Shown: in pieces, positions 9,342-16,096 of the stretch
How the letters are laid out: every line of letters begins with the position of its first letter
Numbering within the stretch: position 1 is the stretch's first letter
Position numbers and translations under genes: made by a program
Assembly: GCA_964390805.1 (NCBI GenBank)
Contig: CAYMKL010000056.1
Location: forward strand, 1-40,715
Length of the DNA: 40,715 bases
DNA from: CAYMKL01 sp964390805
GTDB lineage: Bacteria > Chloroflexota > Anaerolineae > VGOG01
Reading direction: 5' to 3'
Notes under the pieces: model-generated
The model's input: only the letters and a program-made list of their open reading frames with translations
What the model was told of the DNA's origin: nothing
The model's database searches: none

Positions 9342-9830
9342 CTATGGCGTCAGCATCCGATCCACGATCCAGGCGAAAACACCCGTCATGGCCAGCATAG
9401 CCCCGATGACAACGCCGATAATCCAACGAAGCTGTACACCCATATCCCGGCGTAGCCTGTCTATCTTGGCGTCCACACCTTCGATCTTGGCCTCCATATC
9501 CTGGCGTAGCCTATCTATCTTGGCGTCCACACCTTCGATCTTGGCCTCCATATCCTGGCGTAGCCTATCTATCTTAGCGTCCAGTCCATCGCCTCTGGCA
9601 TCAATCTTGGCGTCCAGTCCATCGCCCCTGGCATCAATCTTGGCGTCCAGCCGCTCCAGGCCGCTATCGAGCTTCTCGTCCAGACGTTGGACGCTTCGCC
9701 GTACCTCCCGCACCTCGCTCCTCAGGTCCTGGATGTCCTCCCGCAAGTAGGAGACCACCCACGGCACCTCGGCTTCCCAGACCGGCGCTCTGGCCTCTTT
9801 GATCTCCCTGCTCTCCTCAGCCATCGTCAT
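9342..9830 (-). CDS. Coiled-coil membrane protein with internal tandem repeats (162 aa)
   Basis: After a short soluble N-terminus (VPWVVSYLREDIQDL), residues 30-130 form one long coiled coil. It contains two 11-residue repeats (LDAKIDARGDG) and two near-perfect 18-residue repeats (LRQDMEAKIEGVDAKIDR), nearly identical as DNA (54-bp units at about 9460-9575), so they are recent duplications or gain and lose copies. A C-terminal transmembrane helix (WIIGVVIGAMLAMTGVFAWI) anchors it. It resembles DUF1640/CCDC90-type coiled-coil proteins in layout only. It is first in a likely three-gene unit driven from 9857-9885. The ATG at 9830 has a purine-rich GAGGGGAAGGGGA just upstream; a second ATG lies two codons in. 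Confidence 0.75.
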   Translation of the reverse strand: MTMAEESREIKEARAPVWEAEVPWVVSYLREDIQDLRSEVREVRRSVQRLDEKLDSGLERLDAKIDARGDGLDAKIDARGDGLDAKIDRLRQDMEAKIEGVDAKIDRLRQDMEAKIEGVDAKIDRLRRDMGVQLRWIIGVVIGAMLAMTGVFAWIVDRMLTP

Positions 9831-9856
9831 TCCCCTTCCCCTCGAATTGCAACCCT

Positions 9857-9885
9857 ATTATACCACCCCCACCCCCGTTTAGCAA
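9857..9885 (-). promoter_or_regulatory. Sigma-70-type promoter for the coiled-coil/secreted protein unit
   Basis: Minus strand TTGCTA (9880-9885), 17-nt spacer, TATAAT (9857-9862), about 27 nt before ATG 9830. The G-rich spacer and the bases around the -10 (GGTGGTATAAT) resemble the promoter at 7136-7164, as if one had been copied from the other. Confidence 0.6.
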
Positions 9886-10058
9886 ATGGAGACGCTGCGC
9901 CCTCGCATCCGCTTATCTGCTGTCCATCCGCTGCCCCCATTTGGCAAATAGAGACGCCCCACTCCTCCATCCTCTATCCACTAATTCATTACCCGACATG
10001 GAAAATCAGGTGGTCTCCCCGCAAAGTGTTGCTGCTCCACCAGCCGCTATTTGCAGCC

Positions 10059-10124
10059 CTGCTCCCGCTGGATCGCCAGATCCAGCGGCTTGCCGACGGG
10101 ATCTGGCGATCCCTTTAGAGCGAT
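10059..10124. repeat. Paired REP element, likely non-autonomous derivative of the 18566-19025 element
   Basis: The first palindrome is CCGCTGGATC-GCCA-GATCCAGCGG (10065-10088, 10-bp stem). The second, in opposite orientation, is GGGATC-TGGC-GATCCC (10098-10113), followed by TTTAGAGCG. The left 30 bases (10059-10088) are identical to the left end of the transposase-bearing element (18566-18595), and the right part matches its right end (19001-19025). It looks like both ends joined without the gene, as in BIMEs. Outer TGTTGCTGCTC/GAGGAGCAACA copies at about 10027 and 10137 are a further imperfect inverted repeat. Confidence 0.7.
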
Positions 10125-10161
10125 AACGAGGAGCAACATCTTAGAGGGAGACTGGAAGATC

Positions 10162-10259
10162 AGAAACCAGGTTTTTCGCTTGCTAAGGCATTTATGGCGC
10201 TCCAGAATACTCAAAGAGCAACGATTTGCTTGGTTCAGATGAAAAAAAACCTGGTTTCT
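10162..10259. repeat. MITE-like element with 15-nt perfect inverted ends
   Basis: AGAAACCAGGTTTTT at 10162-10176 is repeated in inverse at 10245-10259, enclosing 68 bp with no coding potential. A second copy of almost the same length (99 bp, ends with one mismatch) is at 15421-15519, and a degenerate one surrounds 28404-28556. Length, inverted ends and copy number fit a small non-autonomous mobile element; no obvious target duplication was seen. Confidence 0.6.
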
Positions 10260-10321
10260 TTCCTCGTGTCGGGTAGCGAATCCGCTTATCCGCTCCCCAT
10301 CCGTTGCCCCGTTGCCGCAAC

Positions 10322-10353
10322 AAAAAAGCCACCAGGGGTTTCCCCCCGGTGGC
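10322..10353 (-). terminator. Rho-independent terminator after the 885-aa secreted protein gene
   Basis: The minus-strand hairpin (GCCACCGGGGGG paired with CCCCTGGTGGC) is followed by six Ts, 37 nt after the stop codon at 10391. It is nearly identical to the terminator at 7175-7206, including the bases between stop and hairpin (TCGATACC, GACTAAC), so the 3' ends of the two module-Y genes share ancestry. Confidence 0.85.
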
Positions 10354-10390
10354 TTTCGATACCTTGGACTAACCAGGCACCTGTGGCTTA

Positions 10391-13048
10391 CTACGGAGTA
10401 CAGACGTTGAGGTTTCTCACCGCGTGTACATCAGCCTGCAGGTTTAGGACAGTACCAAAGGCGGGATGTGCCACGACGCGGAAGTCGTTCGATTCGTCGA
10501 TATTGAGGTCGCCGTCCGGGTCCAGATCAACCGTGAACTGGTAGTACCCGTCCTCATCAGACCTCTGCTCTTCCATGAAGAGCTCGCCAACACCGGCCTC
10601 GTCGGCGTCGTACAGCCGCACCAGCACGTTGGGCTGCTCCTCACCCCAGTCGAAGGTGCCATTGGCGGAGACCAGGCCATCGCAGTAGGTCATACCCTGG
10701 ACGTAGGCGTAGGAGACGAGGTCCACAGGGTCATTCGTGTAACTCTCGGTTGCCGGGTCAATGCAGTCGCTGGAGTCGAAATCATTGTCGTCGGCGAAAG
10801 CAGTGTTCGGCTCGCCATCCTCCGGGATCCCATCACCGTCGTCCTCCCAGGCGTCAACAAAGGTGGAGTAGCCGTCCTTGCTGATGATCAGCGTCCACGG
10901 CCCGTCGTCGGCATCATCATCCCCGACCAGCGGGACCGTCAGCGACCAGGTGCCATCGGCAGCGGTGGTGGTTTCGAGGTCCCAGGTCCGATCCAGAGTG
11001 GTGGATTCTATGTCAAGCTCCACCAAGGCCCCTGGCAGTGGCACACCGGTAGCAGCATCATAGACTGTGCCTTCGAGGGTAGCCTCGCACACCAGCAGGA
11101 TGTCCAACTGGGTGTCCGCGCCGCAGTCCAGATACATAAGCTCCGCCCACGACCAGAAGCCGGTTTTCGAGGCCGACACCAGTCGGTAGCCTTCCGGCAC
11201 GCCTTCCAGCTCATAGCCTCCAGCGGCGCTGGTGGTGTCCGCGATAAAGCTCCCCAAATCCACCACATCGGCGCCCTCGAGGGGCTCGTTGGCCTCGGGA
11301 TCTATCTCCGCGGCCTCGTAGTCAAACCACACCACTGTGCCGAAGATATCGCCAACGCAAACCAGCCCACCGTAGCCGAACGGGATGGCCTCGTATATCC
11401 TGGTCAGGTCACCCGCATCCGTCTGCGGGCCAGCGCCGCTGCCAATGGGCAGCTCCGTCGCGTAGCCGTAGTTCAGCACCACGACGGAAGGCATGATGGG
11501 CAAGTTGTCCGTGTGGCCGTCCCAATCGTCGTCGCAGAGCTGCTCCACGTTGTCAACCTCGAACGTAGCCGCGCCCACGAAGCCGCGAGCTATCTGCCCG
11601 AAGTAGGCCAGGTCAATGACCTTCATGTGTTTGGGATGCAGCCAGGGCACGGGGATTTGGGCTACCACCCGACCGGTCTCGTCGCGGATGAAGATGTCGC
11701 CTTCTATCTTGTTGCAGTTGGCGTTGTTGCGGATGACGATCCGAGAGGTCACGCCTCCCTGCTCCTTGGCGATGTAGGGCATGGCCCAACCGTAGGCGTC
11801 TGTCTTCTGATGCTCTGGATGCGCGTTGTAGGCGCCGCCCTGGGTCTCGCCCGGTATAGTGTGCCGCCAGCCAGGCAGGGCCTCGTCGTAGACTTTGGTC
11901 TTCTTGACGTCTACCACCGCGAAGATGGGCTCACCATCGTGCTCCTCACCCGGATAGTCAATCTGAGCGTGGGACTGAATCTCCGCCGCCCCAACGTACC
12001 CGAACGGGAAGTTCACCCCCAGGTCAACGATAGCCGGCAGGTAGAAGGTGGTGGTGCCGTTTCGGCAGACCCACTCGCCCACATAGAGGATGTGGTCGCC
12101 ACTCTGGTCGAAGAACTCCACCGTGACGAACGTCGGCATGGAGCTGTCGGTTATGTTCTGCACCTGGATGCTGGAGCTGTAGCCGCTGATCTCACGATAC
12201 AGCAGGTCCGCATACCAGTTCCACTCAAGCGTCTGGTCGTACGGCATACCCCGCATGCTCAGCAGCGTGCCGCGGTTCGCCCCAGTGAGGCTCAACTGAT
12301 CCACGACGACGGCCAGCGGCTGGTTGGCGGAGATGTAGGCCGAACCCAGCCAGGGAGCATCTATCTCAGGCGACGGGAAGCCCATGTCGGCATCACTACC
12401 TGGGCCGATGCGGATGGACTCTCCTGGCGCCAGCAACTCGATGTGCTGGGCCTTCATGAACTCGCAGTTGCCCTCTTCCTTGTAGTAGATCCAGACGGAG
12501 GTGCACAGGTCGCCCGAGTTCTGGATGGTGAAGGTGGTGTCCAGATCGTTGTAGCCATGCATGACATAGGGCGCGAAGACCATGTCACCCGCCATCCAGG
12601 GATCGGCAACACCCGTGTAGCTCGAGGAGATCTGGAACTCGCCAAAGGCGTCAGGTCCCCAGCGATCTACCGTCACTGCCACAGGCTCGTCAGAGTAGAT
12701 GAACGCCGACTCTGCCCCAGCAGGGATCGCGCTGTGCAGCGTCCAGATGCCGCCTATTGGCAGCCACTGTTCGACATCGTAGAAAGGGCCAGGAGAGTTG
12801 GTCGGGCACAGTGCAGACCAGCCCCCCCAGAACTCCACCGTCACGGTGGTAGCAGCAGTACCCACGTTCTGAATCTGGATCTGGGTGTCCCAGTCTCCCG
12901 TCCCGAACACGTCGTCCACGTCAATGCGCGGAATCTCGATGACGGTACCGGGCGTCGGGTCGGCCGAGACGGTGCTGGCGGTCAGCAGACCACCCAACAT
13001 TCCCGTCACCAGAACCAGAACCATTAGAAGTCGAAATTTCTTACTCAT
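10391..13048 (-). CDS. Secreted two-module protein (module X + module Y)
   Basis: 885 residues with a signal peptide (MSKKFRLLMVLVLVTGMLGG, then LLTASTVSA). Residues 34-556 are module X: beta-rich repeats with recurring phrases (IQIQNVG, TIQNSGDLCTSVWIYY, SIQVQNITDSSMPTFVTVEF, RIVIRNNANCN), homologous to the C-terminal 550 residues of the lamin-tail protein at 404-4195. Residues 563-885 are module Y (DIFGTVVWFD to DVHAVRNLNVC), homologous to the C-terminus of 7303-9006. It therefore combines what its two neighbours carry separately. AAGGAGG lies 11 nt before the ATG. Its leader is about 170 nt and starts from a motif also found at the ECF sigma gene (13225-13252). A surface-layer, adhesin or matrix role is inferred; no enzyme motif was seen. 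Confidence 0.87.
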   Translation of the reverse strand: MSKKFRLLMVLVLVTGMLGGLLTASTVSADPTPGTVIEIPRIDVDDVFGTGDWDTQIQIQNVGTAATTVTVEFWGGWSALCPTNSPGPFYDVEQWLPIGGIWTLHSAIPAGAESAFIYSDEPVAVTVDRWGPDAFGEFQISSSYTGVADPWMAGDMVFAPYVMHGYNDLDTTFTIQNSGDLCTSVWIYYKEEGNCEFMKAQHIELLAPGESIRIGPGSDADMGFPSPEIDAPWLGSAYISANQPLAVVVDQLSLTGANRGTLLSMRGMPYDQTLEWNWYADLLYREISGYSSSIQVQNITDSSMPTFVTVEFFDQSGDHILYVGEWVCRNGTTTFYLPAIVDLGVNFPFGYVGAAEIQSHAQIDYPGEEHDGEPIFAVVDVKKTKVYDEALPGWRHTIPGETQGGAYNAHPEHQKTDAYGWAMPYIAKEQGGVTSRIVIRNNANCNKIEGDIFIRDETGRVVAQIPVPWLHPKHMKVIDLAYFGQIARGFVGAATFEVDNVEQLCDDDWDGHTDNLPIMPSVVVLNYGYATELPIGSGAGPQTDAGDLTRIYEAIPFGYGGLVCVGDIFGTVVWFDYEAAEIDPEANEPLEGADVVDLGSFIADTTSAAGGYELEGVPEGYRLVSASKTGFWSWAELMYLDCGADTQLDILLVCEATLEGTVYDAATGVPLPGALVELDIESTTLDRTWDLETTTAADGTWSLTVPLVGDDDADDGPWTLIISKDGYSTFVDAWEDDGDGIPEDGEPNTAFADDNDFDSSDCIDPATESYTNDPVDLVSYAYVQGMTYCDGLVSANGTFDWGEEQPNVLVRLYDADEAGVGELFMEEQRSDEDGYYQFTVDLDPDGDLNIDESNDFRVVAHPAFGTVLNLQADVHAVRNLNVCTP

Positions 13049-13224
13049 TTTGTAACTAACCTCCTTAGTGTTTATGTAGTGATGTGATGGTCAAAAACTA
13101 GGGTCGTCGGCACTTGCATGCCATCAACCGGGCGGATAATCCAGTCTCTTTCTCTTAGCCTCACCCCCTTTCAGTTGAGAGATAACGTGCCTATTATCTA
13201 TATATAATAATGCAAAAATGGCGA

Positions 13225-13252
13225 TTTAGATACGGGCAAAAATGACCAATTT
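13225..13252 (-). promoter_or_regulatory. Candidate ECF-sigma promoter upstream of the 885-aa secreted protein
   Basis: On the minus strand CAAATTGGT, nine bases, then CCGTATCTAAA. The identical spacing and almost identical boxes occur directly upstream of the ECF sigma gene (16097-16125). TCTAA is the -10 core of many group-IV sigma promoters, and AAATTGG lies at the right distance for a -35. Assignment to this sigma factor is inference. Confidence 0.5.
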
Positions 13253-13279
13253 GAAAATTTTAAGGTTTCTTATGGTTAC

Positions 13280-13308
13280 TTGACAACATCCGCTAAGAGC
13301 GGTATAAT
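13280..13308 (+). promoter_or_regulatory. Consensus sigma-70 promoter of the candidate small RNA
   Basis: TTGACA (13280-13285), a spacer of exactly 17 nt, TATAAT (13303-13308): a perfect consensus on the plus strand, opposite to all nearby genes. Transcription should start near 13315-13316. Confidence 0.8.
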
Positions 13309-13315
13309 AATTCCC

Positions 13316-13419
13316 GGAACAGGGCGCATGGTAAAGACAAAACAATAATAAGCAGCACCCTGCTCCGTTTCCTCAGGTGGGCTCTCGAGCTTGGCGGCCA
13401 AGGCCCACCTGAGTTTTTT
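13316..13419 (+). ncRNA. Candidate small non-coding RNA (~104 nt), unassigned
   Basis: A free-standing plus-strand unit runs from a perfect promoter (13280-13308) to an intrinsic terminator. The predicted RNA opens with a stem pairing GGAACAGGGCGC (13316-13327) with GCACCCTGCTCC (13355-13366), 10 of 12 pairs, around an A-rich 27-nt loop. After a short linker comes the terminator hairpin: an 11-bp perfect stem (13372-13382 with 13403-13413), an inner CTTGG/CCAAG stem, and six Us. Only a 6-codon ORF (MVKTKQ, ATG 13328) lies inside, with no good ribosome binding site. No gene follows on this strand before the converging gene at 13461, so it is not a leader or attenuator. I do not recognise 6S, SRP, tmRNA or RNase P signatures. 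Its target is unknown. Confidence 0.65.
13372..13419 (+). terminator. Intrinsic terminator of the small RNA
   Basis: CTCAGGTGGGC (13372-13382) pairs perfectly with GCCCACCTGAG (13403-13413), an inner CTTGG/CCAAG stem closes the loop, and TTTTTT follows at 13414-13419. The hairpin may also slow minus-strand transcripts arriving from the gene ending at 13461, but there is no T-run on that side. Confidence 0.85.
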
Positions 13420-13460
13420 CGTGAAACGCGATGCGTAAAACGTAATTTACGTTTCGCGTT

Positions 13461-15383
13461 TTACTCGGCGATGTCCCAGATGGTGGTCTTGATTACACCC
13501 CAGTCGCGATCATAGATGTTGACTACGTACCGGCCAGCGACGAAGCCCCCCTCCCCGCCTGCCGAGAAGGCAACGGATATCGTCCCGTCTCCAGATAGCG
13601 TTCTGACTTCCTCGAACAGAGAGTTACCGCTGTTGTTGTAGACCCTTATCCCCACCTCTTCGCCCGCCATGTAAGCGTAGTCGAACACGACGTAAACCTT
13701 TCCGGTGCCAGCGGGAAACTGGGGCACCGCCTTCCCCTGCGGAGTATCGCTCACCCGGCAGTTGGTGACCGCCGAGACGGGTGCGGGCTGGAAAGGCACC
13801 TCTGCTTGAGGCGTCGGCGTGGCCGTAGGCTCCACTACCGGCAACGGGGTCGGTGTGTTCGTGGACTCCACTACCGGCAGCGGGGTCGGCGTGTTCGTGG
13901 GCGTAGGGGTGGGTGTTGGCGTAGGTTCAACCGTAGGCGTCGCTACCGGCAACGGGGTCGGTGTGTTCGTGGGCCTAGGGGTGAATGTTGGCGTAGGCGC
14001 CACCGTAGGCGCCACCGTTGGCAAGAACGGCACCTCCGACTGAGGCGCCGGCGTCTCTGTTGGTTCCACTGCTGGCGTGAAGGGCGCCTCTGACTGAGGC
14101 GTCGGCGTCTCTGTTGGCTCCACTGCCGGCGTGAAGGGCACCTCTGACTGAGGTGTCGGCGTGGCCGTGGGTTCCACTGCCGGCGTGAAGGGCACTTCTG
14201 ACTGAGGCGTCGGCGTGGCCGTGGGNNNNNNNNNNNNNNNNNNNNNNNNNNNNNNNNNNNNNNNNNNNNNNNNNNNNNNNNNNNNNNNNNNNNNNNNNNN
14301 NNNNNNNNNNNNNNNNNNNNNNNNNTCTGACTGAGGCGTCGGCGTGGCCGTGGGCGGCACAGGCGTCGGCGTTGGAATAGGCGTGGCCGTGGGCGGCACA
14401 GGCGTCGGCGTTGGAATAGGCGTGGCCGTAGGCGGCACAAGCGTATCCGTGGGCGGCACAGGAGTCCACGTGAAGGTGGGCGGTACAGGCGTATCCGTCG
14501 GCGCTAGCGTCGCCGTGAAGGTAGGCGGCACAGGGGTCGCGGTATCCGTCGGCCTCCGCTCGGGCTGGGGCGTGAGCAACAGGTCGGGCTTGGTCATGGC
14601 CTCCGTTGCCACCGATTGATGTTCCTCAGCAACTTCAAGTGCTTCTTCGACAACCTCCTGGTCGGCAGGCAGCACACCTGGCTGCATCTCCTCCAGGGTA
14701 CCTTGCTGCCTCTCCGACAGAAGGGTAAAGTCGGTCAACAGGTTGAGCCTCTCTGCTTCAGAGACCTGGCCAATGAATGTCAGAGCGTCGTTGTTCGCGC
14801 TCTCCATGGCCTGTAGAGTCGTCTCGTCCACGCCTTTGCCCTCTTCCCATAGAGCCAGGGTCTCTTCCAGTCGTCTCACGGAGTAGTTCATGTGCAGCCT
14901 GGCTTTGCCCGCTGGCGTAGTAGTGAGCGCAAGTTGAACCCGCTCGGTGGTGCGCTTGATGGCATAGAGCGGGCTATCGGGCAGGCTGCCTGCCGCCACC
15001 CCCACTGTCCCCGCGCTGATGAAGGAGACCACAATGAGCAGAGCTGCTATGGCCTGGGCCAGCCTCAGGGATTGTCTTTGAGGCCGTACCAGGGGTTGCA
15101 CCAAGATGGCTGCGCTCTGTCCCAAACGACGTAGCCGGCTGGGTCGAACCTTCTCCCGCTTCTTCTTGGCTACTGCCGCGAGCAGTCGCTGCCGCCCCGC
15201 TGCTTTGGCCTGCGGCGAGGGCACAGCCTGCGGCACCTGGCGAATCAGCATCGCCGTTCGCAGTAAGGGACGGAGCTCGGCCTCGTGCTGGGGGTAGCGC
15301 GCCAGCACTTCCTCAAGACTAACCTCACCAGTATTCAATTGAGAGAGACACTCATCGAGAGCGCGTTCAAATCCCCGCCTCAT
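13461..15383 (-). CDS. DUF5667-type membrane protein, presumed anti-sigma partner, with Pro/Thr repeat spacer and C-terminal beta domain (interrupted by assembly gap)
   Basis: The reading frame is 640 codons as assembled, including 100 Ns. Residues 1-100 are cytoplasmic, with a helical segment (ALDECLSQLNTGEVSLEEVL). One transmembrane helix (AIAALLIVVSFISAGTVGVA) follows, then the DUF5667 signature (SLPDSPLYAIKRTTERVQLA) and a helical external region. After about residue 275 comes a long Pro/Thr spacer ending in 18-residue repeats (PTATPTPQSEVPFTPAVE and variants), broken by the gap at 14226-14325. The last 110 residues form a beta-rich domain (GKVYVVFDYAYMAGEEVGIR). The gene lies 112 nt after the ECF sigma gene; this pairing is common in Chloroflexota, so an anti-sigma role at the membrane is likely. 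True length is unknown because of the gap. The start has AGGAGA 8 nt upstream. Confidence 0.8.
   Translation of the reverse strand: MRRGFERALDECLSQLNTGEVSLEEVLARYPQHEAELRPLLRTAMLIRQVPQAVPSPQAKAAGRQRLLAAVAKKKREKVRPSRLRRLGQSAAILVQPLVRPQRQSLRLAQAIAALLIVVSFISAGTVGVAAGSLPDSPLYAIKRTTERVQLALTTTPAGKARLHMNYSVRRLEETLALWEEGKGVDETTLQAMESANNDALTFIGQVSEAERLNLLTDFTLLSERQQGTLEEMQPGVLPADQEVVEEALEVAEEHQSVATEAMTKPDLLLTPQPERRPTDTATPVPPTFTATLAPTDTPVPPTFTWTPVPPTDTLVPPTATPIPTPTPVPPTATPIPTPTPVPPTATPTPQSXXXXXXXXXXXXXXXXXXXXXXXXXXXXXXXXXXPTATPTPQSEVPFTPAVEPTATPTPQSEVPFTPAVEPTETPTPQSEAPFTPAVEPTETPAPQSEVPFLPTVAPTVAPTPTFTPRPTNTPTPLPVATPTVEPTPTPTPTPTNTPTPLPVVESTNTPTPLPVVEPTATPTPQAEVPFQPAPVSAVTNCRVSDTPQGKAVPQFPAGTGKVYVVFDYAYMAGEEVGIRVYNNSGNSLFEEVRTLSGDGTISVAFSAGGEGGFVAGRYVVNIYDRDWGVIKTTIWDIAE
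14226..14325. other. Assembly gap (100 Ns) inside a tandem repeat
   Basis: Exactly 100 Ns flanked on both sides by the same 54-bp repeat unit (encoding PTATPTPQS). 100 is a conventional placeholder, so the number of repeats and the length of the host protein are unknown. That the frame continues across is partly chance. Confidence 0.98.
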
Positions 15384-15420
15384 TGTCTCAGTCTCCTCTC
15401 AATCCTCATCTAAAATCCTG

Positions 15421-15519
15421 GAAACCAGGTGTTTCCTCACTCGAATGATCGAACTCTTGCTTTGGAATTCTTCGCAGTGCGGAAAGTCACGTTCTTCAGT
15501 CAAAAACCTGGTTTCTTTC
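15421..15519. repeat. MITE-like element, second copy, overlapping the sigma gene 3' end
   Basis: GAAACCAGGTGTTT (15421-15434) and its inverse AAAAACCTGGTTTC (15502-15515) enclose a 99-bp element like the one at 10162-10259. The right end is read as the last residues (ERNQVFD) of the ECF sigma factor, which suggests insertion at the end of that gene with replacement of its stop. Confidence 0.55.
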
Positions 15520-16077
15520 GGGAGAAGCCTCCTCCCAGATACGACTCAACGAACTTAGAGCTCGGTGTTGTAGTGATTTAATGGCCCCTTCGGACTTGCC
15601 CAATATCTGTGCTATGTCGGTGTTAGTGAATCCATCTACAAACTTGAGAATGACCACCTGCTGCTGATCCTCGGTCAAATCGCTGAGGGCCTGTGCCAAC
15701 TGCTTTTGGGTAAGCTTTGTTTCGAAAACATCGCTGGGCCCCACCTCAGTGGGAAGCAGCCTTTCATCTAGCGGAGTAGCAGTTAGCGTCGGCTGGTCGC
15801 GGTAGTACAAAGCAATCGTGGTTCTAGCAATACGGAAGAGCCACGCGGATAAGGGAATCCCCCGGAAGGTGTAGGAGTCAATGGACTCCAGAGCTTTCAG
15901 GAAAACGTCCGAAGTCAGGTCCTCGGCCACCTGGGTACTAGACACCCGATAGTAGACAAAATTATAAACGTCCTGATAGTAATGCTCATAGAGCCTGGCG
16001 AAGGCAGATGGATCACATTCCTTCGCCCGCTTGATGAGCTCTTTTTGCTCCTGTTTGGGAATCTCTCTCTCATACAT
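15496..16077 (-). CDS. RNA polymerase sigma factor, ECF subfamily
   Basis: 193 residues with both ECF regions. Region 2 is at about 27-95 (LYEHYYQDVYNFVYYRVS, AEDLTSDVFLKALE, RGIPLSAWLFRIARTTI). Region 4 is at about 125-180 (LTEDQQQVVILKFVDGFTNT, IAQILGKSEGAIKSLQHRAL), with the helix-turn-helix that reads the -35 box. It directs RNA polymerase to a small regulon when released from its anti-sigma factor, most likely the product of the next gene. The bipartite motif at 16097-16125 ends 20 nt before ATG 16077, which suggests autoregulation and a very short leader; no Shine-Dalgarno is visible. A sigma-70-type promoter also points at it from 16382-16410. The last seven residues come from a repeat element. 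Confidence 0.92.
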   Translation of the reverse strand: MYEREIPKQEQKELIKRAKECDPSAFARLYEHYYQDVYNFVYYRVSSTQVAEDLTSDVFLKALESIDSYTFRGIPLSAWLFRIARTTIALYYRDQPTLTATPLDERLLPTEVGPSDVFETKLTQKQLAQALSDLTEDQQQVVILKFVDGFTNTDIAQILGKSEGAIKSLQHRALSSLSRIWEEASPERNQVFD

Positions 16078-16096
16078 AATAATACAAAAATGCCGT

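Larger units (their letters stand above)
9831..10390. other. Intergenic region with promoter, REP pair, inverted-repeat element and terminator
   Basis: No credible gene was found in these 560 bases. In order the region holds a minus-strand promoter (9857-9885), short similar segments containing TTTGGCAAAT or TTTAGCAAAT, a paired REP palindrome (10059-10124), a 98-bp element with perfect 15-nt inverted ends (10162-10259) and the terminator of the 885-aa protein gene (10322-10353). It is a landing site for small repeats. Confidence 0.7.
13049..13460. other. Intergenic region: leader and ECF-type promoter (minus), small RNA gene (plus)
   Basis: These 412 bases have no protein gene. 13049-13218 is the likely 5' leader of the 885-aa protein gene, with an imperfect 11-bp stem (13102-13112 with 13119-13129). 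The shared bipartite motif is at 13225-13252 and the plus-strand small RNA unit at 13280-13419. A palindrome of the ACGTTT-type 7-nt repeat family (AAACGTAA/TTACGTTT) is at about 13433-13460. Confidence 0.7.

Noticed and set aside
9454..9660. Regularly spaced repeats considered as a CRISPR array
   Set aside because: The repeats abut with no unique spacers, keep a coding frame and encode a coiled coil.
10466..13027. An open frame of 853 codons on the plus strand, antisense to the 885-aa secreted protein
   Set aside because: No ribosome binding site, no domain or signal sequence, His/Arg/Val-rich composition typical of an antisense shadow of acidic GC-rich genes. The minus frame has a signal peptide, a Shine-Dalgarno, two paralogues and a terminator.
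13316..13419. The small RNA as a leader, attenuator or known housekeeping RNA (SRP, 6S, tmRNA)
   Set aside because: No gene follows on the strand, and the conserved internal sequences of these RNAs are not visible. A covariance-model search would be needed to be certain.
14040..14240. 54-bp repeats considered as a CRISPR array or satellite
   Set aside because: They encode an in-frame Pro/Thr repeat without spacers.
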